A program made the position numbers and the translations under genes. DNA of 32,614 nt, taken from Lentisphaerota bacterium (GTDB lineage Bacteria; Verrucomicrobiota; Kiritimatiellia; UBA8416; JABMPJ01). Below the pieces are notes generated by a model that did not search any database, was not told where the DNA came from, and saw only the letters and a program-made list of their open reading frames with translations. The stretch spans positions 1-32,614 of the forward strand of contig JABMPJ010000171.1 of assembly GCA_013203785.1 (NCBI GenBank), in the 5' to 3' direction. Below, in pieces: positions 7,717 through 16,338 of this stretch; position 1 is the stretch's first letter, and each line of letters starts with the position of its first letter.

Positions 7717-9444
7717 CTATCCCCCGTTCCCGATGCTGAGAGGACAAGCGCCCAGGAGCTCCGTCACCGTCGTGATCCCGCGCTGCACCCGGTGCAATCC
7801 GTTCATAAGGAGCGGCTCCATACCTAATCGCTGTGCCCCTTGGCGAAGCTCAACCTCGCCCACACCATCAATGATCATCTGGCGCACCTCGTCGCCGACC
7901 TCGAGATATTCAAAGACCCCGCTGCGCCCCTTGAAACCGCGGCGATTGCACTTTGTGCACCCCACCTTATCCAGAAAGGTCCATTCGTCCACGTCCGGTC
8001 GCAGGGGACGCAGCAGGCTCAGGACATCCTCATCGGGCTGTACGGGGGTTTTGCATTCAGGACAGAGCACACGGACCAATCGTTGCGAGAGGATCAGCTT
8101 GATCGTGGCGGCAATGAGGAACGGTTCGATACCTATGTCACGCAATCTCCAGAAGGCGGAAGGGGAATCGTTGGTGTGGAGGGTACTCAACACGAGGTGG
8201 CCGGTCAGCGCTGCGCGCATGGCGATACGGGCCGTCTCCTCGTCGCGCATTTCACCAATCATGATGATGTCGGGGTCCTGGCGCAGGATCGAACGCAGGG
8301 CGTTGGCAAAGTCGAGATTGATTAGGGGGCGAATCTGCATCTGGTTGATCTTGGCGAGCTGATATTCCACTGGGTCTTCCACCGTCTGGATATTCTTTTC
8401 CGGACTGCGCAGATAACTCAACGCACTGTAGAGCGTGGTCGTCTTTCCGCTTCCGGTGGGACCAGTCAGAAGGACTATCCCGTTGGGCAGCTTGAGCACC
8501 TGCCTGAAGTCGTCGAGCATGGCCTGATCGAATCCGATCTCGGTCATGTCGACCTTGAGCGAATCACGATCCAGAATACGCAAGACCATCTTCTCGCCAT
8601 GTATCTCCGGCAGCGAAGAGACGCGCACGTCGATCACACGCCGGTAGGCCGAGAACTTGAAGCGACCATCCAGCGGCAGGCGGTGCTCTGCAATATCCAT
8701 GTTGGAGAGAATCTTGATACGCGTCACGACGGCCTGATAGAGCCCCTTGGAAGGAGGCGTTACCTCCTGGAGTACTCCATCCACGCGTAAGCGCACCGTG
8801 ACGTCCTGTTCGCCCGGCTCAAAATGAATATCGCTCGCGCCATCGCGAACGGCCTGCATCAGGATCAGATTGACAAAGCGTACTACCGGCGCGTCATTGG
8901 CCTCAACCATCAGCTGACCGGCGTCGCGCCCAGCCTCGGCCTCCCCTTCGATGGCACTGGTCTCCGCCTCAAGGTCCGCGATGCCCTTCAGATCGTGCTC
9001 GAGGTGGGCATCCGCACGGTAGAATTTGTCGATCGCGGCCAGGATGCGATCCTCGGTGCTGACGGCCTTGATCACCTCCATCTGAGTCAACGAGCGCACC
9101 GCATCGAGAGCCTCGATATCGAGCGGGTCACGCATGACCACGGTCACGGCCGAGGCGGATTCTTTCTTCAACGGCACGAGGCAGAAGCGGCGGGCGACCG
9201 ACTCGGGGACGAGCTGGACCTCCTCGGCGCGGAGCTGATAGGCATCGCCCAGCTCGATAAATGGAATATCGAGCTGCACGGCCAAGGCACGCGCAATATC
9301 ACCGGGCGAGACATAGCCCATCTCCAACAGCACATCGCCCAGGAACTGGTCGGTACCGCGCTGCTGTTCGAGGGCAAGATCCAACTCGGACGTGCTGATC
9401 ACGCCACTATTCAGGAGTATGTCGCCGAGTCTAAGTGAACTCAT
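7717..9444 (-). CDS. gspE: assembly ATPase GspE/PilB with MshEN N-domain
   Basis: This 575-aa secretion ATPase has Walker [12 protein letters not shown] (about residues 327-337), an Asp box, and Walker [16 protein letters not shown] (about 385). A C-terminal zinc site is formed by CPEC (about 460) and CTKC (about 496), as in PilB and classical GspE. Residues 5-65 read [20 protein letters not shown] and then [13 protein letters not shown], two halves matching the RLGxxL...Gxi pattern of MshEN domains, many of which bind cyclic di-GMP. No Shine-Dalgarno sequence is visible before ATG 9444, which lies 23 bases after the secretin stop. It powers pseudopilus extension. Confidence 0.95.
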   Translation of the reverse strand: MSSLRLGDILLNSGVISTSELDLALEQQRGTDQFLGDVLLEMGYVSPGDIARALAVQLDIPFIELGDAYQLRAEEVQLVPESVARRFCLVPLKKESASAVTVVMRDPLDIEALDAVRSLTQMEVIKAVSTEDRILAAIDKFYRADAHLEHDLKGIADLEAETSAIEGEAEAGRDAGQLMVEANDAPVVRFVNLILMQAVRDGASDIHFEPGEQDVTVRLRVDGVLQEVTPPSKGLYQAVVTRIKILSNMDIAEHRLPLDGRFKFSAYRRVIDVRVSSLPEIHGEKMVLRILDRDSLKVDMTEIGFDQAMLDDFRQVLKLPNGIVLLTGPTGSGKTTTLYSALSYLRSPEKNIQTVEDPVEYQLAKINQMQIRPLINLDFANALRSILRQDPDIIMIGEMRDEETARIAMRAALTGHLVLSTLHTNDSPSAFWRLRDIGIEPFLIAATIKLILSQRLVRVLCPECKTPVQPDEDVLSLLRPLRPDVDEWTFLDKVGCTKCNRRGFKGRSGVFEYLEVGDEVRQMIIDGVGEVELRQGAQRLGMEPLLMNGLHRVQRGITTVTELLGACPLSIGNGG

Positions 9445-9467
9445 ATGGGAGGGCTATGGGTTAATGG

Positions 9468-11423
9468 TTATTGGTTAACGGGTGGAAAACGCTTGATGAC
9501 CGACTCACGCCCCTCATCGTTTTCAACCGGTGCAAGGGTCGCGGGGGCAGGCGCCGCCTCTCGACTCAACCGTTCCGCGATCTCCGCGCGTGCGGCGTCA
9601 AGCGCAGCTCGTTCACTCGCACGCTGCTCAGCCTTGGCGGCGGCAACGGCCGCTTCGGCCCGCGCAGCCTCCTCGGCCGCCAGCCGGTTCCGTTCGACCC
9701 GTTTCACCTCGTCCTCGGCACGCTGCCTGTCCTGCGCCTGACGACGCAGTTCCTCTTGCCGCGCCTCTTCGACCATGCGCTCGGACTTCTCACGCGCCCG
9801 TGCCTCGGTCACCTCGCGGGTAGCCTTCTCCATGTCGACGATGTGAGCCGCGGTGGCCTCACTCAGGATGCTCTCGTCCACCATCTCGCTTTCCGCATCG
9901 ATGATCGTGGCCGTCAGGAAAATCAGCAGATCCATCTTGCGGTTATTCACCGCCTCGCGGCGGAAGAGACGGCCGATGACGGGCAGCGAGCCCAGAATCG
10001 GGACTCTCAAAATGGTCTTGCTCTCCTGATCTTCAAGCAACCCGCCAATGACAATGGTCTGCCCGCTCTGCACCAGGATGTGTGTTTCCGCTTCACGGGT
10101 CGACAGAATCGGGTACTCGGTCAACGAGATGTTGCCCTGTTCACCGGTCTTGCCCGAGGTGGTCGAGATCAGGGTGCGCACCTTGGGATTGACCACCATG
10201 CGGATATGGTTGTCATCGCAGATCTGCGGAATCACGTTGAGCTGAATGCCGATGTTCTCGTAGTAGTCCAGCGAGGTGGAGATCGATGAGGAGGTACCCG
10301 CATCGCTGGACTGTGAGGTAATGATAGGATACTTCGTCCCCACCATGATCGTGGCTTCCTGGTCGTTCAACGTCATCACCCGCGGCGAGGAGAGCAGATT
10401 GGCGCGCACATCCTCCTCCATCATATGCAACAACACTTCGAACTGTAGATCGGTCAACTGCTGGAACAGAAGCGAGAGGCCGGCCTGATAGGGCGCGGTC
10501 CCGCCCAGCGGTGAAGAGGGCTTAAACGTGGCGGGCTTGACGTTGCCGCCCGTCTGCCGCACACCGACCCCCACCAAGCCGCCGCCGCTCTCCATCGCGA
10601 TCGGCTGCACGGTCCCGATCTGAGTCGCGTTGGGGCCCGTCCCAAACTCCACACCAACGTCCTGAAGGAAGTCGGATGACACCTCGATGAAGCGCGCCTC
10701 AATCAGAACTTGGATCGGCTTGGTATCGATTTCATCAAGGGTCGCCGCAATCTTCTCGATCACGGAGGCGGTATCCACCACGATGATGGTCTTGCTGCGT
10801 AGCTTGAGCCCCTCGAGGAGTTGCGCATCCTCAACACCGGCGCGCTGACGCCGCTCGAGCGATCCGCCAGATTTGCCGCTCTTGCCCGAGTCGCCCTCAT
10901 AGGACCAGCCGCGTTGACCGCGAATCGTCAAAGCACTCCAGTTACCGCGCCCGGTAAGCTGCGCCTGGATCACATCCTTGACTGCGCCTGCGTCGAGATA
11001 TTTGAGGTGGAACACACGCGATACGAGCGCCTCCTGTTGCTCAACCGCCACAAATTTATCCAAGCCGTTGACCACGATTGCTTCGCCGACCTCCTGGTAG
11101 CCATAGCCATAGGGCTTGAGGATCACCTCGAGCGCATCCTGCCACGGTACATCACTGAGATGCACATTGACGATCGCCTCCACGTCCGGACCAATCACGA
11201 TGCTCTTGCCGGTCTGCCGCGAAAAGGCTGTAAGCACCTGGACAAGGCTTCCGCCCTGCACGTTGATACTCACCGTATCAGTGAAGAGATCTTCCTCGGC
11301 GACGGCGTCAGGAACCACCTCTTGTGCCACAGCCGGTAATGCGCTCAAGCTCCACACGACGAGCACTGCCAGATACCCCACCTTCCAAGCCTTAGACGTC
11401 TTCACTCTTGACCTACCTTTCAT
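9468..11423 (-). CDS. gspD: outer-membrane secretin GspD/PilQ with coiled-coil tail
   Basis: The 651-aa protein has a signal peptide ending near AVAQ (residue 34), an STN/N0 domain (about 50-115), one N1-type domain (HLKYLDAGAVKDVI) and the secretin core (about 235-510). Core motifs include VLIEARFIEVS, RANLLSSPRVMTLNDQEA and GQTIVIGGLLEDQESK followed by VPILGSLPVIGRLFRR. After the core come about 140 residues rich in Ala, Glu and Arg with heptad-like pattern (residues 515-625), then an Ala-Pro stretch. This is unlike the usual S-domain. A Ser/Gly/Lys insert (GDSGKSGKSGGSLERRQ) interrupts the N domains. The start ATG overlaps the pilT stop as ATGA. With one N1 repeat it is closer in size to PilQ-like secretins than to GspD. 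Confidence 0.93.
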   Translation of the reverse strand: MKGRSRVKTSKAWKVGYLAVLVVWSLSALPAVAQEVVPDAVAEEDLFTDTVSINVQGGSLVQVLTAFSRQTGKSIVIGPDVEAIVNVHLSDVPWQDALEVILKPYGYGYQEVGEAIVVNGLDKFVAVEQQEALVSRVFHLKYLDAGAVKDVIQAQLTGRGNWSALTIRGQRGWSYEGDSGKSGKSGGSLERRQRAGVEDAQLLEGLKLRSKTIIVVDTASVIEKIAATLDEIDTKPIQVLIEARFIEVSSDFLQDVGVEFGTGPNATQIGTVQPIAMESGGGLVGVGVRQTGGNVKPATFKPSSPLGGTAPYQAGLSLLFQQLTDLQFEVLLHMMEEDVRANLLSSPRVMTLNDQEATIMVGTKYPIITSQSSDAGTSSSISTSLDYYENIGIQLNVIPQICDDNHIRMVVNPKVRTLISTTSGKTGEQGNISLTEYPILSTREAETHILVQSGQTIVIGGLLEDQESKTILRVPILGSLPVIGRLFRREAVNNRKMDLLIFLTATIIDAESEMVDESILSEATAAHIVDMEKATREVTEARAREKSERMVEEARQEELRRQAQDRQRAEDEVKRVERNRLAAEEAARAEAAVAAAKAEQRASERAALDAARAEIAERLSREAAPAPATLAPVENDEGRESVIKRFPPVNQ

Positions 11424-12490
11424 CTCTTACCGTGCTTCGCATTCAGCAACCGTACCAGCTCCTTGGGGCGCGGCGAGCGTCGCAGCGCCTTCTCTTCCGA
11501 AATCAGTCCCCCATGAAACAGGTCGGCCAGCGAGCTGTTCATCGTCATCATACCTTCTGACCGTCCCGTCTCGATGACGGAGTAGATCTGTTGAACCTGG
11601 CATTCGCGGATCAGGTTGCGTACCGCGTTGTTGACATGGAGCACCTCGCAGGCCAGAACGCGGCGCGTCTTGTCACGCGTCATGAGGAGCTGTTGTGAGA
11701 TGACACCCGTCAGCACCATGGAGAGCTGAACGTAGACCTGCTGCTGCTGATCCGGCGGAAAGACATCCACGACCCGGTTGATCGCATGCGTCGTATCCTG
11801 CGTGTGCAGCGTCGAAAGCACCAGGTGCCCGGTCTCGGCCAGAGTCAAAGCCAACTGCATCGTCTCGAGGTCACGCATTTCGCCAACCATAATCACGTCG
11901 GGCGACTGACGGAAGACACTGCGCAATGCACTCGAGAAGGTGTGGGCATCCGAGCGCAGCTCGCGTTGCACCACGATACTCTTGCGGTGACTGTGGAGGT
12001 ACTCAATCGGGTCTTCAATACAGACCACATGGACGTGCCGGGTTTCGTTGATGTAGTCGATCATCGAGGCCATCGTGGTCGACTTGCCGCTGCCCGCCGC
12101 ACCGGTAATGAGAACCAGCCCATGCGGCCGTGAGGCGAATTCGCGAACCATCATGGGCAGCCCGAGCGATTCAAACCCCGGTATGTCATGCGGAATCATG
12201 CGAATCGCCATGGCCACCGAGTTGCGCTGAAAAAAGACATTCACACGAAAACGCGACACGTCTTCCAGAGCATAGGCCACATCGATACTGCGATCCTCCT
12301 CCAGCTTGATGCGATCCGCCTTGCTCAGAAGGTTGTCCGCCAACTCCCGCGTATCATCGTCTTGAAGCAGATTCGTCCCGAAAGGCACCAGGACACCATT
12401 GACACGATATTGCGGCGGTGCGCCTGCGGTGAGCAGCAGGTCGGAGGCCTGCTGTCGATGCATCTCCGAGAACAGCTTATCGATGGACAT
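11420..12490 (-). CDS. pilT: PilT-like retraction ATPase
   Basis: The 356-aa product starts MSIDKLFSEMHRQQASDLLL, the typical PilT N terminus with the ASDLHL-like motif, so ATG 12490 is chosen. GTG codons at 12505 and 12499 would add residues not seen in the family. Walker A is GAAGSGKST (about 130), where the usual second residue Pro is replaced by Ala. Walker B is SPDVIMVGEMRD (about 195), followed by the His box [15 protein letters not shown]. No CxxC zinc site is present, as expected for PilT and unlike GspE. It is the first gene of the operon. A retraction ATPase is normal for type IV pili but not for type II secretion. The AIRNLIRE motif region reads AVRNLIREC, so retraction activity is plausible. 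Confidence 0.92.
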   Translation of the reverse strand: MSIDKLFSEMHRQQASDLLLTAGAPPQYRVNGVLVPFGTNLLQDDDTRELADNLLSKADRIKLEEDRSIDVAYALEDVSRFRVNVFFQRNSVAMAIRMIPHDIPGFESLGLPMMVREFASRPHGLVLITGAAGSGKSTTMASMIDYINETRHVHVVCIEDPIEYLHSHRKSIVVQRELRSDAHTFSSALRSVFRQSPDVIMVGEMRDLETMQLALTLAETGHLVLSTLHTQDTTHAINRVVDVFPPDQQQQVYVQLSMVLTGVISQQLLMTRDKTRRVLACEVLHVNNAVRNLIRECQVQQIYSVIETGRSEGMMTMNSSLADLFHGGLISEEKALRRSPRPKELVRLLNAKHGKR

Positions 12491-12580
12491 TCTACTCACA
12501 GACACCCCCTACCCCAATCTACGGCCACCAAACGAAGGACAGAACCTTAAGCGACTAGCGTGAATCCCCTCGTTCAACGC

Positions 12581-12608
12581 ATTCTAGGTTGCCCCCACTG
12601 TGAGGCAA
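12581..12608 (-). promoter_or_regulatory. candidate promoter of the secretion operon
   Basis: On the minus strand TTGCCT (12603-12608) and TAGAAT (12581-12586) are spaced by 16 bases, 91 bases before pilT. The -10 matches TATAAT at five of six positions. It overlaps an inverted repeat TTGCC...GGCAA (12589-12608), which might be an operator or chance. Confidence 0.35.
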
Positions 12609-12661
12609 GGGCTTTTTTCGTGAAACACTGTTTTAGGTGGGTGGATATATCCCCTATTCCC

Positions 12662-12691
12662 TTGCCACATTTCATCCAGCGACGCTAGACT
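12662..12691 (+). promoter_or_regulatory. candidate promoter of the PgaB-like gene
   Basis: TTGCCA (12662-12667) and TAGACT (12686-12691) with an 18-base spacer lie 46 bases before the ATG at 12738. The boxes match the sigma70 consensus at five and four positions. The divergent arrangement with the pilT promoter candidate puts both in a 247-base intergenic region. Confidence 0.33.
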
Positions 12692-12737
12692 CACTGGTGC
12701 TGAAAATCAATCCATGCTGACCATAAGGAGCTGCTTG

Positions 12738-15533
12738 ATGCATTGCCACTCTTACATTGCCGTGCGGACGATTCTTGTTCCACTGCTCATCACCCTCCTC
12801 GTGGGCGCGTCCATAACCTATGCCGAACTGCACGAGGAGTCTTTGCAGGATATCGAGTTAAAGCTACAGCAGGCCCCTGACAGTGTGGACCTTCTCCTGG
12901 CACAAGGCGCCATTCTGAGACAACAGAAGGACTATGCAACAGCCGCGGCCGTCTATGAGCATATCCTCAAGGTCGCACCAGAGGACGAACGCGCGCGCAA
13001 CCTGCTGGTCATGGTCCTCCATTGCTCCGCCCTACAGGCCGACTCGACCGCGGCCCTGCCCCTCCTTCGCCGGGCCGTGGAATTGGCCCCTCAAGCCGCC
13101 TTCCTTCGCCCCGACTACTTGACAGCACTCATCTCGAACGGACGCACGAGCGAACTGGTCGCAGCCTACGAGGCCCTGCCCACGGGCGAACCCATCACCG
13201 CTCCCATACTGGCGGCCGTAGCCAACGCTTACCGCAAAGCAGAACGGTACCCCGCCGCCGCCACACTCTACCGTGCCGTTTTGGAGGAGGCCCCCGCAGA
13301 TGCCGACGCCGGCCTCGGCCTGGCATTGACGCTCCTCGACGACGCCCAGTATCCCGCCGCGAGGGAAGCCATCGAGACCACCCTCACGCTCTACCCGATG
13401 CGACCAACCCTGCTGCTCGCGCTCGCCGCAATCCAATGGAAATCGGAGGCGCGCGTCTTGGCCCTCGACACCTTCGACCGCATCTTGGAGATCGACCCGC
13501 TCAACGGTGACGCCGTCAACCTGAAGGCGCAACTGCTTACCGATATGGGATGTGCCAGCCTGGCGCTGGGCGTGATCGAGAAGTATCCCGCCCTGATGTG
13601 GCCACACGTGCGCCACTACGTCGAAACGCGTATGGCTGAGGCCCGCACCGACTGGAACGAAGACGCGCTTACCAACCGGGCATCGGGCGTTGAGCCGGAC
13701 CAGTTGCTGGCCCTCTGCTACTACGATGTCACAGACCTTACAGTCGCCTCACCGACCACCACCACGGCGACACACCTCCTCCAGCAGATCGAGTATCTGC
13801 GCACGCACGGCTATCACTTTGTCAGTGCGGCCGAGGTGGCCGCCGCTCGCAGCGGTAAACGCGCCCTGCCGGAGAATGGAGTCCTACTTAGCTTCGACCA
13901 CGGGTACGCCGCGCTCGTCCAGCATGTTCTGCCCATCTTAGAGCTCTACCACATTCCGGCGATCGTCTCCCTCTGCCCGGCGTGGATAGAGCACGGTGCA
14001 CCGGTCGACCTGGGTGCCCCCCTCATGAGTTGGGAGCAGGTCTCCCGCCTGGCCGGACACCGCCTCATCACGCTCGGGCTGGAGGCCGAGGGGCTCTTCG
14101 AGTTGGTGTGCAGCAATCCGCAGGGAGACACGGGCTACGCCGCGCTGACCCGCATCTACGATGGGGCCACCGGACGCTACGAAGACGAGACCGCCCAGCG
14201 TGAACGTATCCAAGCCACGCTCAGCAATGCCCTGCGCCTTATGAGCACACGTGTCGGCAGCCGTCCGCGCGTGCTGGTCTGGTCTCACGGTGCTCGCAGC
14301 GCGCTCGCCACTGCCGAGGCCGAACGTCTCGGATTCCTCCTCCAGCTCGGCCTCAGCCAGCCCCCGCACCTGACGGACAGCGAAGCGCTGGAGCGCATCC
14401 CCGTCCTGAACGATCCATCGATCGGGAGCTTTATCGCGCTGGCCAAGCCCGTCGTACGGGCGGCGCCACCCCTGCGCGGAGTCGCCGTTTCGCTCGATCG
14501 CCTGGACGCCCCCACGCCGCGCCAACTGCGACTCAACATCGACAGGCTCGTCACTCGCCTGCGCCTGCTTGGTGCCAATACCGCGATTGTCTCCGCCTGT
14601 GCCGATTCGGATGCCGATGGTAACACCGAAGCCGCCTACTTTCCCACCGGCCTTATGCGCGTCAAACACGACATACTGGACCATGTCGCCGCCCGCCTGC
14701 AGGCCGAGGGCTTCCGCGTCTTTATGCGCATGCCCGTCCTCAGTATCGGGCGACCCGCCGATGCCCGCAACGACAGCACGCGCGTCATGGAGGCCCGCAC
14801 CGCAGGCGTTCGCCCCTCCTTTGCTATGCAGAAGCGCTACTCCCCGTTCAGTCCCGAGGTGGGCGACTGGGTCACGCGCCTCTACCGCGACCTGGCGGCC
14901 CACGTGCGCTGCGACGGCATCGTCTTCGGCGAGGATGCCTACCTGACTGACAGCGAGGATTTTAACCCCGCCGCGAAGAAAGTCTACATGGCTCGCCTTG
15001 GCACGGAGACGCCCAGCAACGACTCCCTCCGACCGAACGAAGCGCAGGCGTGGACCGAGCTGAAAACCGAGGCTCTCAACCGCTTGATTCAGCGCTTGGG
15101 CAGAGAAGTGCAGCTCTATCGGCCCGACTGCTTGCTGGCGCGCACACTTTTTGCACCGGCTCTGCATTACCCGGAATCCGAGCGGTGGCTGGCCCAGAAC
15201 TACAGCGATGCACTCTCGCGGTACAACTACGTCCTGCTCATGGCCTACGCCGAGATGGAAGATGTGAGTCGTCCGGAAGCATGGCTGAGCAAACTGGTGG
15301 AGTTGGCTGACATGCAGCCCAATGGCCTCGAAAAGACCATCTTTAAACTCCAAGCCATGGATTGGGAGAAACACCGCCCCATCAAGGCCGATACATTGGA
15401 CAGTCGACTCAAGCATCTCGCCCAGGCCGGGGCCCTGCATCTGGCCTATGGTCCCGATGACCCGATTGAGGATGAACCGCGCCAGAAAAAACTCAAAGCC
15501 GCCTTGGCTACGCCGACGCAGCCGAGAAAATAG
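12738..15533 (+). CDS. TPR + PgaB-like protein (degenerate deacetylase domain, GHL13-type hydrolase domain)
   Basis: AAGGAG 7 bases upstream fixes ATG 12738; the product has 931 aa. A signal peptide ends at ITYA (about 28). Residues 35-300 are tetratricopeptide repeats, such as DYATAAAVYEHILKVAPED. Residues 315-560 resemble the NodB-type N-deacetylase domain of PgaB: LCYYDV, a YLRTHGYHFVS element, LLSFDHGYAALVQHVLPILE and an NPQG motif. The usual FDDG is FDHG here, and where PgaB has its SHT..LH metal histidines this protein reads LGLEAEGLFEL, so the metal site looks lost. Residues 570-900 match the PgaB C-terminal glycoside-hydrolase domain, with CDGIVFGEDAYLTDSED carrying the acidic catalytic motif. 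It may bind or cut a poly-GlcNAc-like exopolysaccharide. No pgaC-like synthase is nearby. Confidence 0.82.
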   Translation: MHCHSYIAVRTILVPLLITLLVGASITYAELHEESLQDIELKLQQAPDSVDLLLAQGAILRQQKDYATAAAVYEHILKVAPEDERARNLLVMVLHCSALQADSTAALPLLRRAVELAPQAAFLRPDYLTALISNGRTSELVAAYEALPTGEPITAPILAAVANAYRKAERYPAAATLYRAVLEEAPADADAGLGLALTLLDDAQYPAAREAIETTLTLYPMRPTLLLALAAIQWKSEARVLALDTFDRILEIDPLNGDAVNLKAQLLTDMGCASLALGVIEKYPALMWPHVRHYVETRMAEARTDWNEDALTNRASGVEPDQLLALCYYDVTDLTVASPTTTTATHLLQQIEYLRTHGYHFVSAAEVAAARSGKRALPENGVLLSFDHGYAALVQHVLPILELYHIPAIVSLCPAWIEHGAPVDLGAPLMSWEQVSRLAGHRLITLGLEAEGLFELVCSNPQGDTGYAALTRIYDGATGRYEDETAQRERIQATLSNALRLMSTRVGSRPRVLVWSHGARSALATAEAERLGFLLQLGLSQPPHLTDSEALERIPVLNDPSIGSFIALAKPVVRAAPPLRGVAVSLDRLDAPTPRQLRLNIDRLVTRLRLLGANTAIVSACADSDADGNTEAAYFPTGLMRVKHDILDHVAARLQAEGFRVFMRMPVLSIGRPADARNDSTRVMEARTAGVRPSFAMQKRYSPFSPEVGDWVTRLYRDLAAHVRCDGIVFGEDAYLTDSEDFNPAAKKVYMARLGTETPSNDSLRPNEAQAWTELKTEALNRLIQRLGREVQLYRPDCLLARTLFAPALHYPESERWLAQNYSDALSRYNYVLLMAYAEMEDVSRPEAWLSKLVELADMQPNGLEKTIFKLQAMDWEKHRPIKADTLDSRLKHLAQAGALHLAYGPDDPIEDEPRQKKLKAALATPTQPRK

Positions 15534-15597
15534 GATATTTATTTCTTGATGTGGTTGGGGCGCAGTGATAGTGATGAAGCTGAATGAATGAAAACAC

Positions 15598-15613
15598 GGT
15601 GATTAAGATCACC
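15598..15613 (+). terminator. hairpin after the PgaB-like gene
   Basis: GGTGAT-TAAG-ATCACC is a perfect 6-bp stem with a 4-base loop, followed by TTATATCTCTT. It lies 65 bases after the stop and 28 bases before the next start. It could be a weak terminator, or an operator or 5' leader hairpin of the next gene. Confidence 0.35.
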
Positions 15614-15640
15614 TTATATCTCTTGGGGCGAGGACTAGTT

Positions 15641-16090
15641 ATGAGAACTGTAATATGGAGTATCATTGCTCGGGCAGCGACGGTACTGGTATTGGCAGGC
15701 GTTTTTCTGCCTCCTACCAGTGTGAACGCGGCACCGCGCAACAGTCGGCAATGGCGTGTTCCGATTGTCATGGAGAAGGCAACGGTACGCGGCAAGGTTG
15801 TCATACTGGAGACGCGCGTCGAAGAGCGGCGCACGATTCAGAGCCTGCAGATAGAAGTCTGGTCACGCAAAGACAACGACAAGAATAAATCCAGGAAAGA
15901 TAAGCTTCTGCACGCCACCAAGACAGATCGTGATGGTTTCTTCTCGTTGCCGGTTATCGACACGGGAGACTATCTCATGGTGATTGGCGATTTGCAGCTG
16001 AAGCTTGCCGTGGTCCCGGCGAATGACGTGACGGCAGGCCAACAGGAGCCCAAGATTCTTCTAATCCTGCTGCCCAAAGAAGCGATCTAG
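15641..16090 (+). CDS. small exported protein with a carboxypeptidase-regulatory-like fold
   Basis: Start ATG 15641 follows GAGG at 7 bases; earlier in-frame ATGs lack a ribosome site. The 149-aa protein has a long signal peptide (hydrophobic residues 8-25, cleavage near VNA). Its domain of about 110 residues runs TVRGKVVI, IEVWSRK, LHATKTDRDGFFSLPVIDTG and YLMVIGDLQLKLAVVP. The sequence TDRDGFFSLP...GDYLM is typical of transthyretin-like / carboxypeptidase regulatory-like domains, which are structural modules. A Lys/Asp-rich loop (KDNDKNKSRKDK) sits between strands 3 and 4. No catalytic residues are apparent. Function is unknown; it is probably periplasmic or surface-located. Confidence 0.72.
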   Translation: MRTVIWSIIARAATVLVLAGVFLPPTSVNAAPRNSRQWRVPIVMEKATVRGKVVILETRVEERRTIQSLQIEVWSRKDNDKNKSRKDKLLHATKTDRDGFFSLPVIDTGDYLMVIGDLQLKLAVVPANDVTAGQQEPKILLILLPKEAI

Positions 16091-16101
16091 TCGGGCGGCG
16101 C

Positions 16102-16338
16102 ATGGCCTGGATCAAGTTACGTGGACTAGACGGGCTGGTCTATCAGCCCGATCCTCAGTCCCCGAGTGAGCGCAAGCACCACTGCCGCGACTGTTTTAGT
16201 TGCCAGTGGTGCAGCGACACGCGCTGCACGCAATGTCTCCATCGGCAGGGCGGTAGTTGCGGCACACGCGGAAAATCCACCTGCGGTCGGAACGAGCCTG
16301 CCAGCGGTCACACCGACCCATCGCGAGGCACGCCATGA
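16102..16338 (+). CDS. Cys-rich mini-protein, probable zinc ribbon
   Basis: This is a 78-aa protein whose middle (residues 28-53) has the spacing C-x2-C-x2-C-x2-C-x4-C-x2-C-x7-C, with two flanking histidines (KHHC, CLHRQ) and an eighth Cys at GKSTCG. Such density indicates metal binding, most likely two zinc ions or a small iron-sulfur cluster. I do not recognise a named family. Reality of the gene is supported by its ATGA overlap with the following DUF3820 gene and by its start 11 bases after the previous stop. The ribosome site (GGGCGG) is weak. The C-terminal 25 residues look disordered. Confidence 0.6.
   Translation: MAWIKLRGLDGLVYQPDPQSPSERKHHCRDCFSCQWCSDTRCTQCLHRQGGSCGTRGKSTCGRNEPASGHTDPSRGTP

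Noticed and set aside
12589..12616. TTGCC...GGCAA stem followed by GGGCTTTTTT as a plus-strand terminator
   Set aside because: No plus-strand gene lies upstream to terminate, and the stem is only 5 bp with a 10-base loop; it fits better as part of the pilT promoter region.
13938..15440. 500-codon open frame on the minus strand opposite the PgaB-like gene
   Set aside because: It mirrors the codon structure of the GC-rich plus-strand gene, has no ribosome site, signal or recognisable motif, and the plus frame has clear domains.
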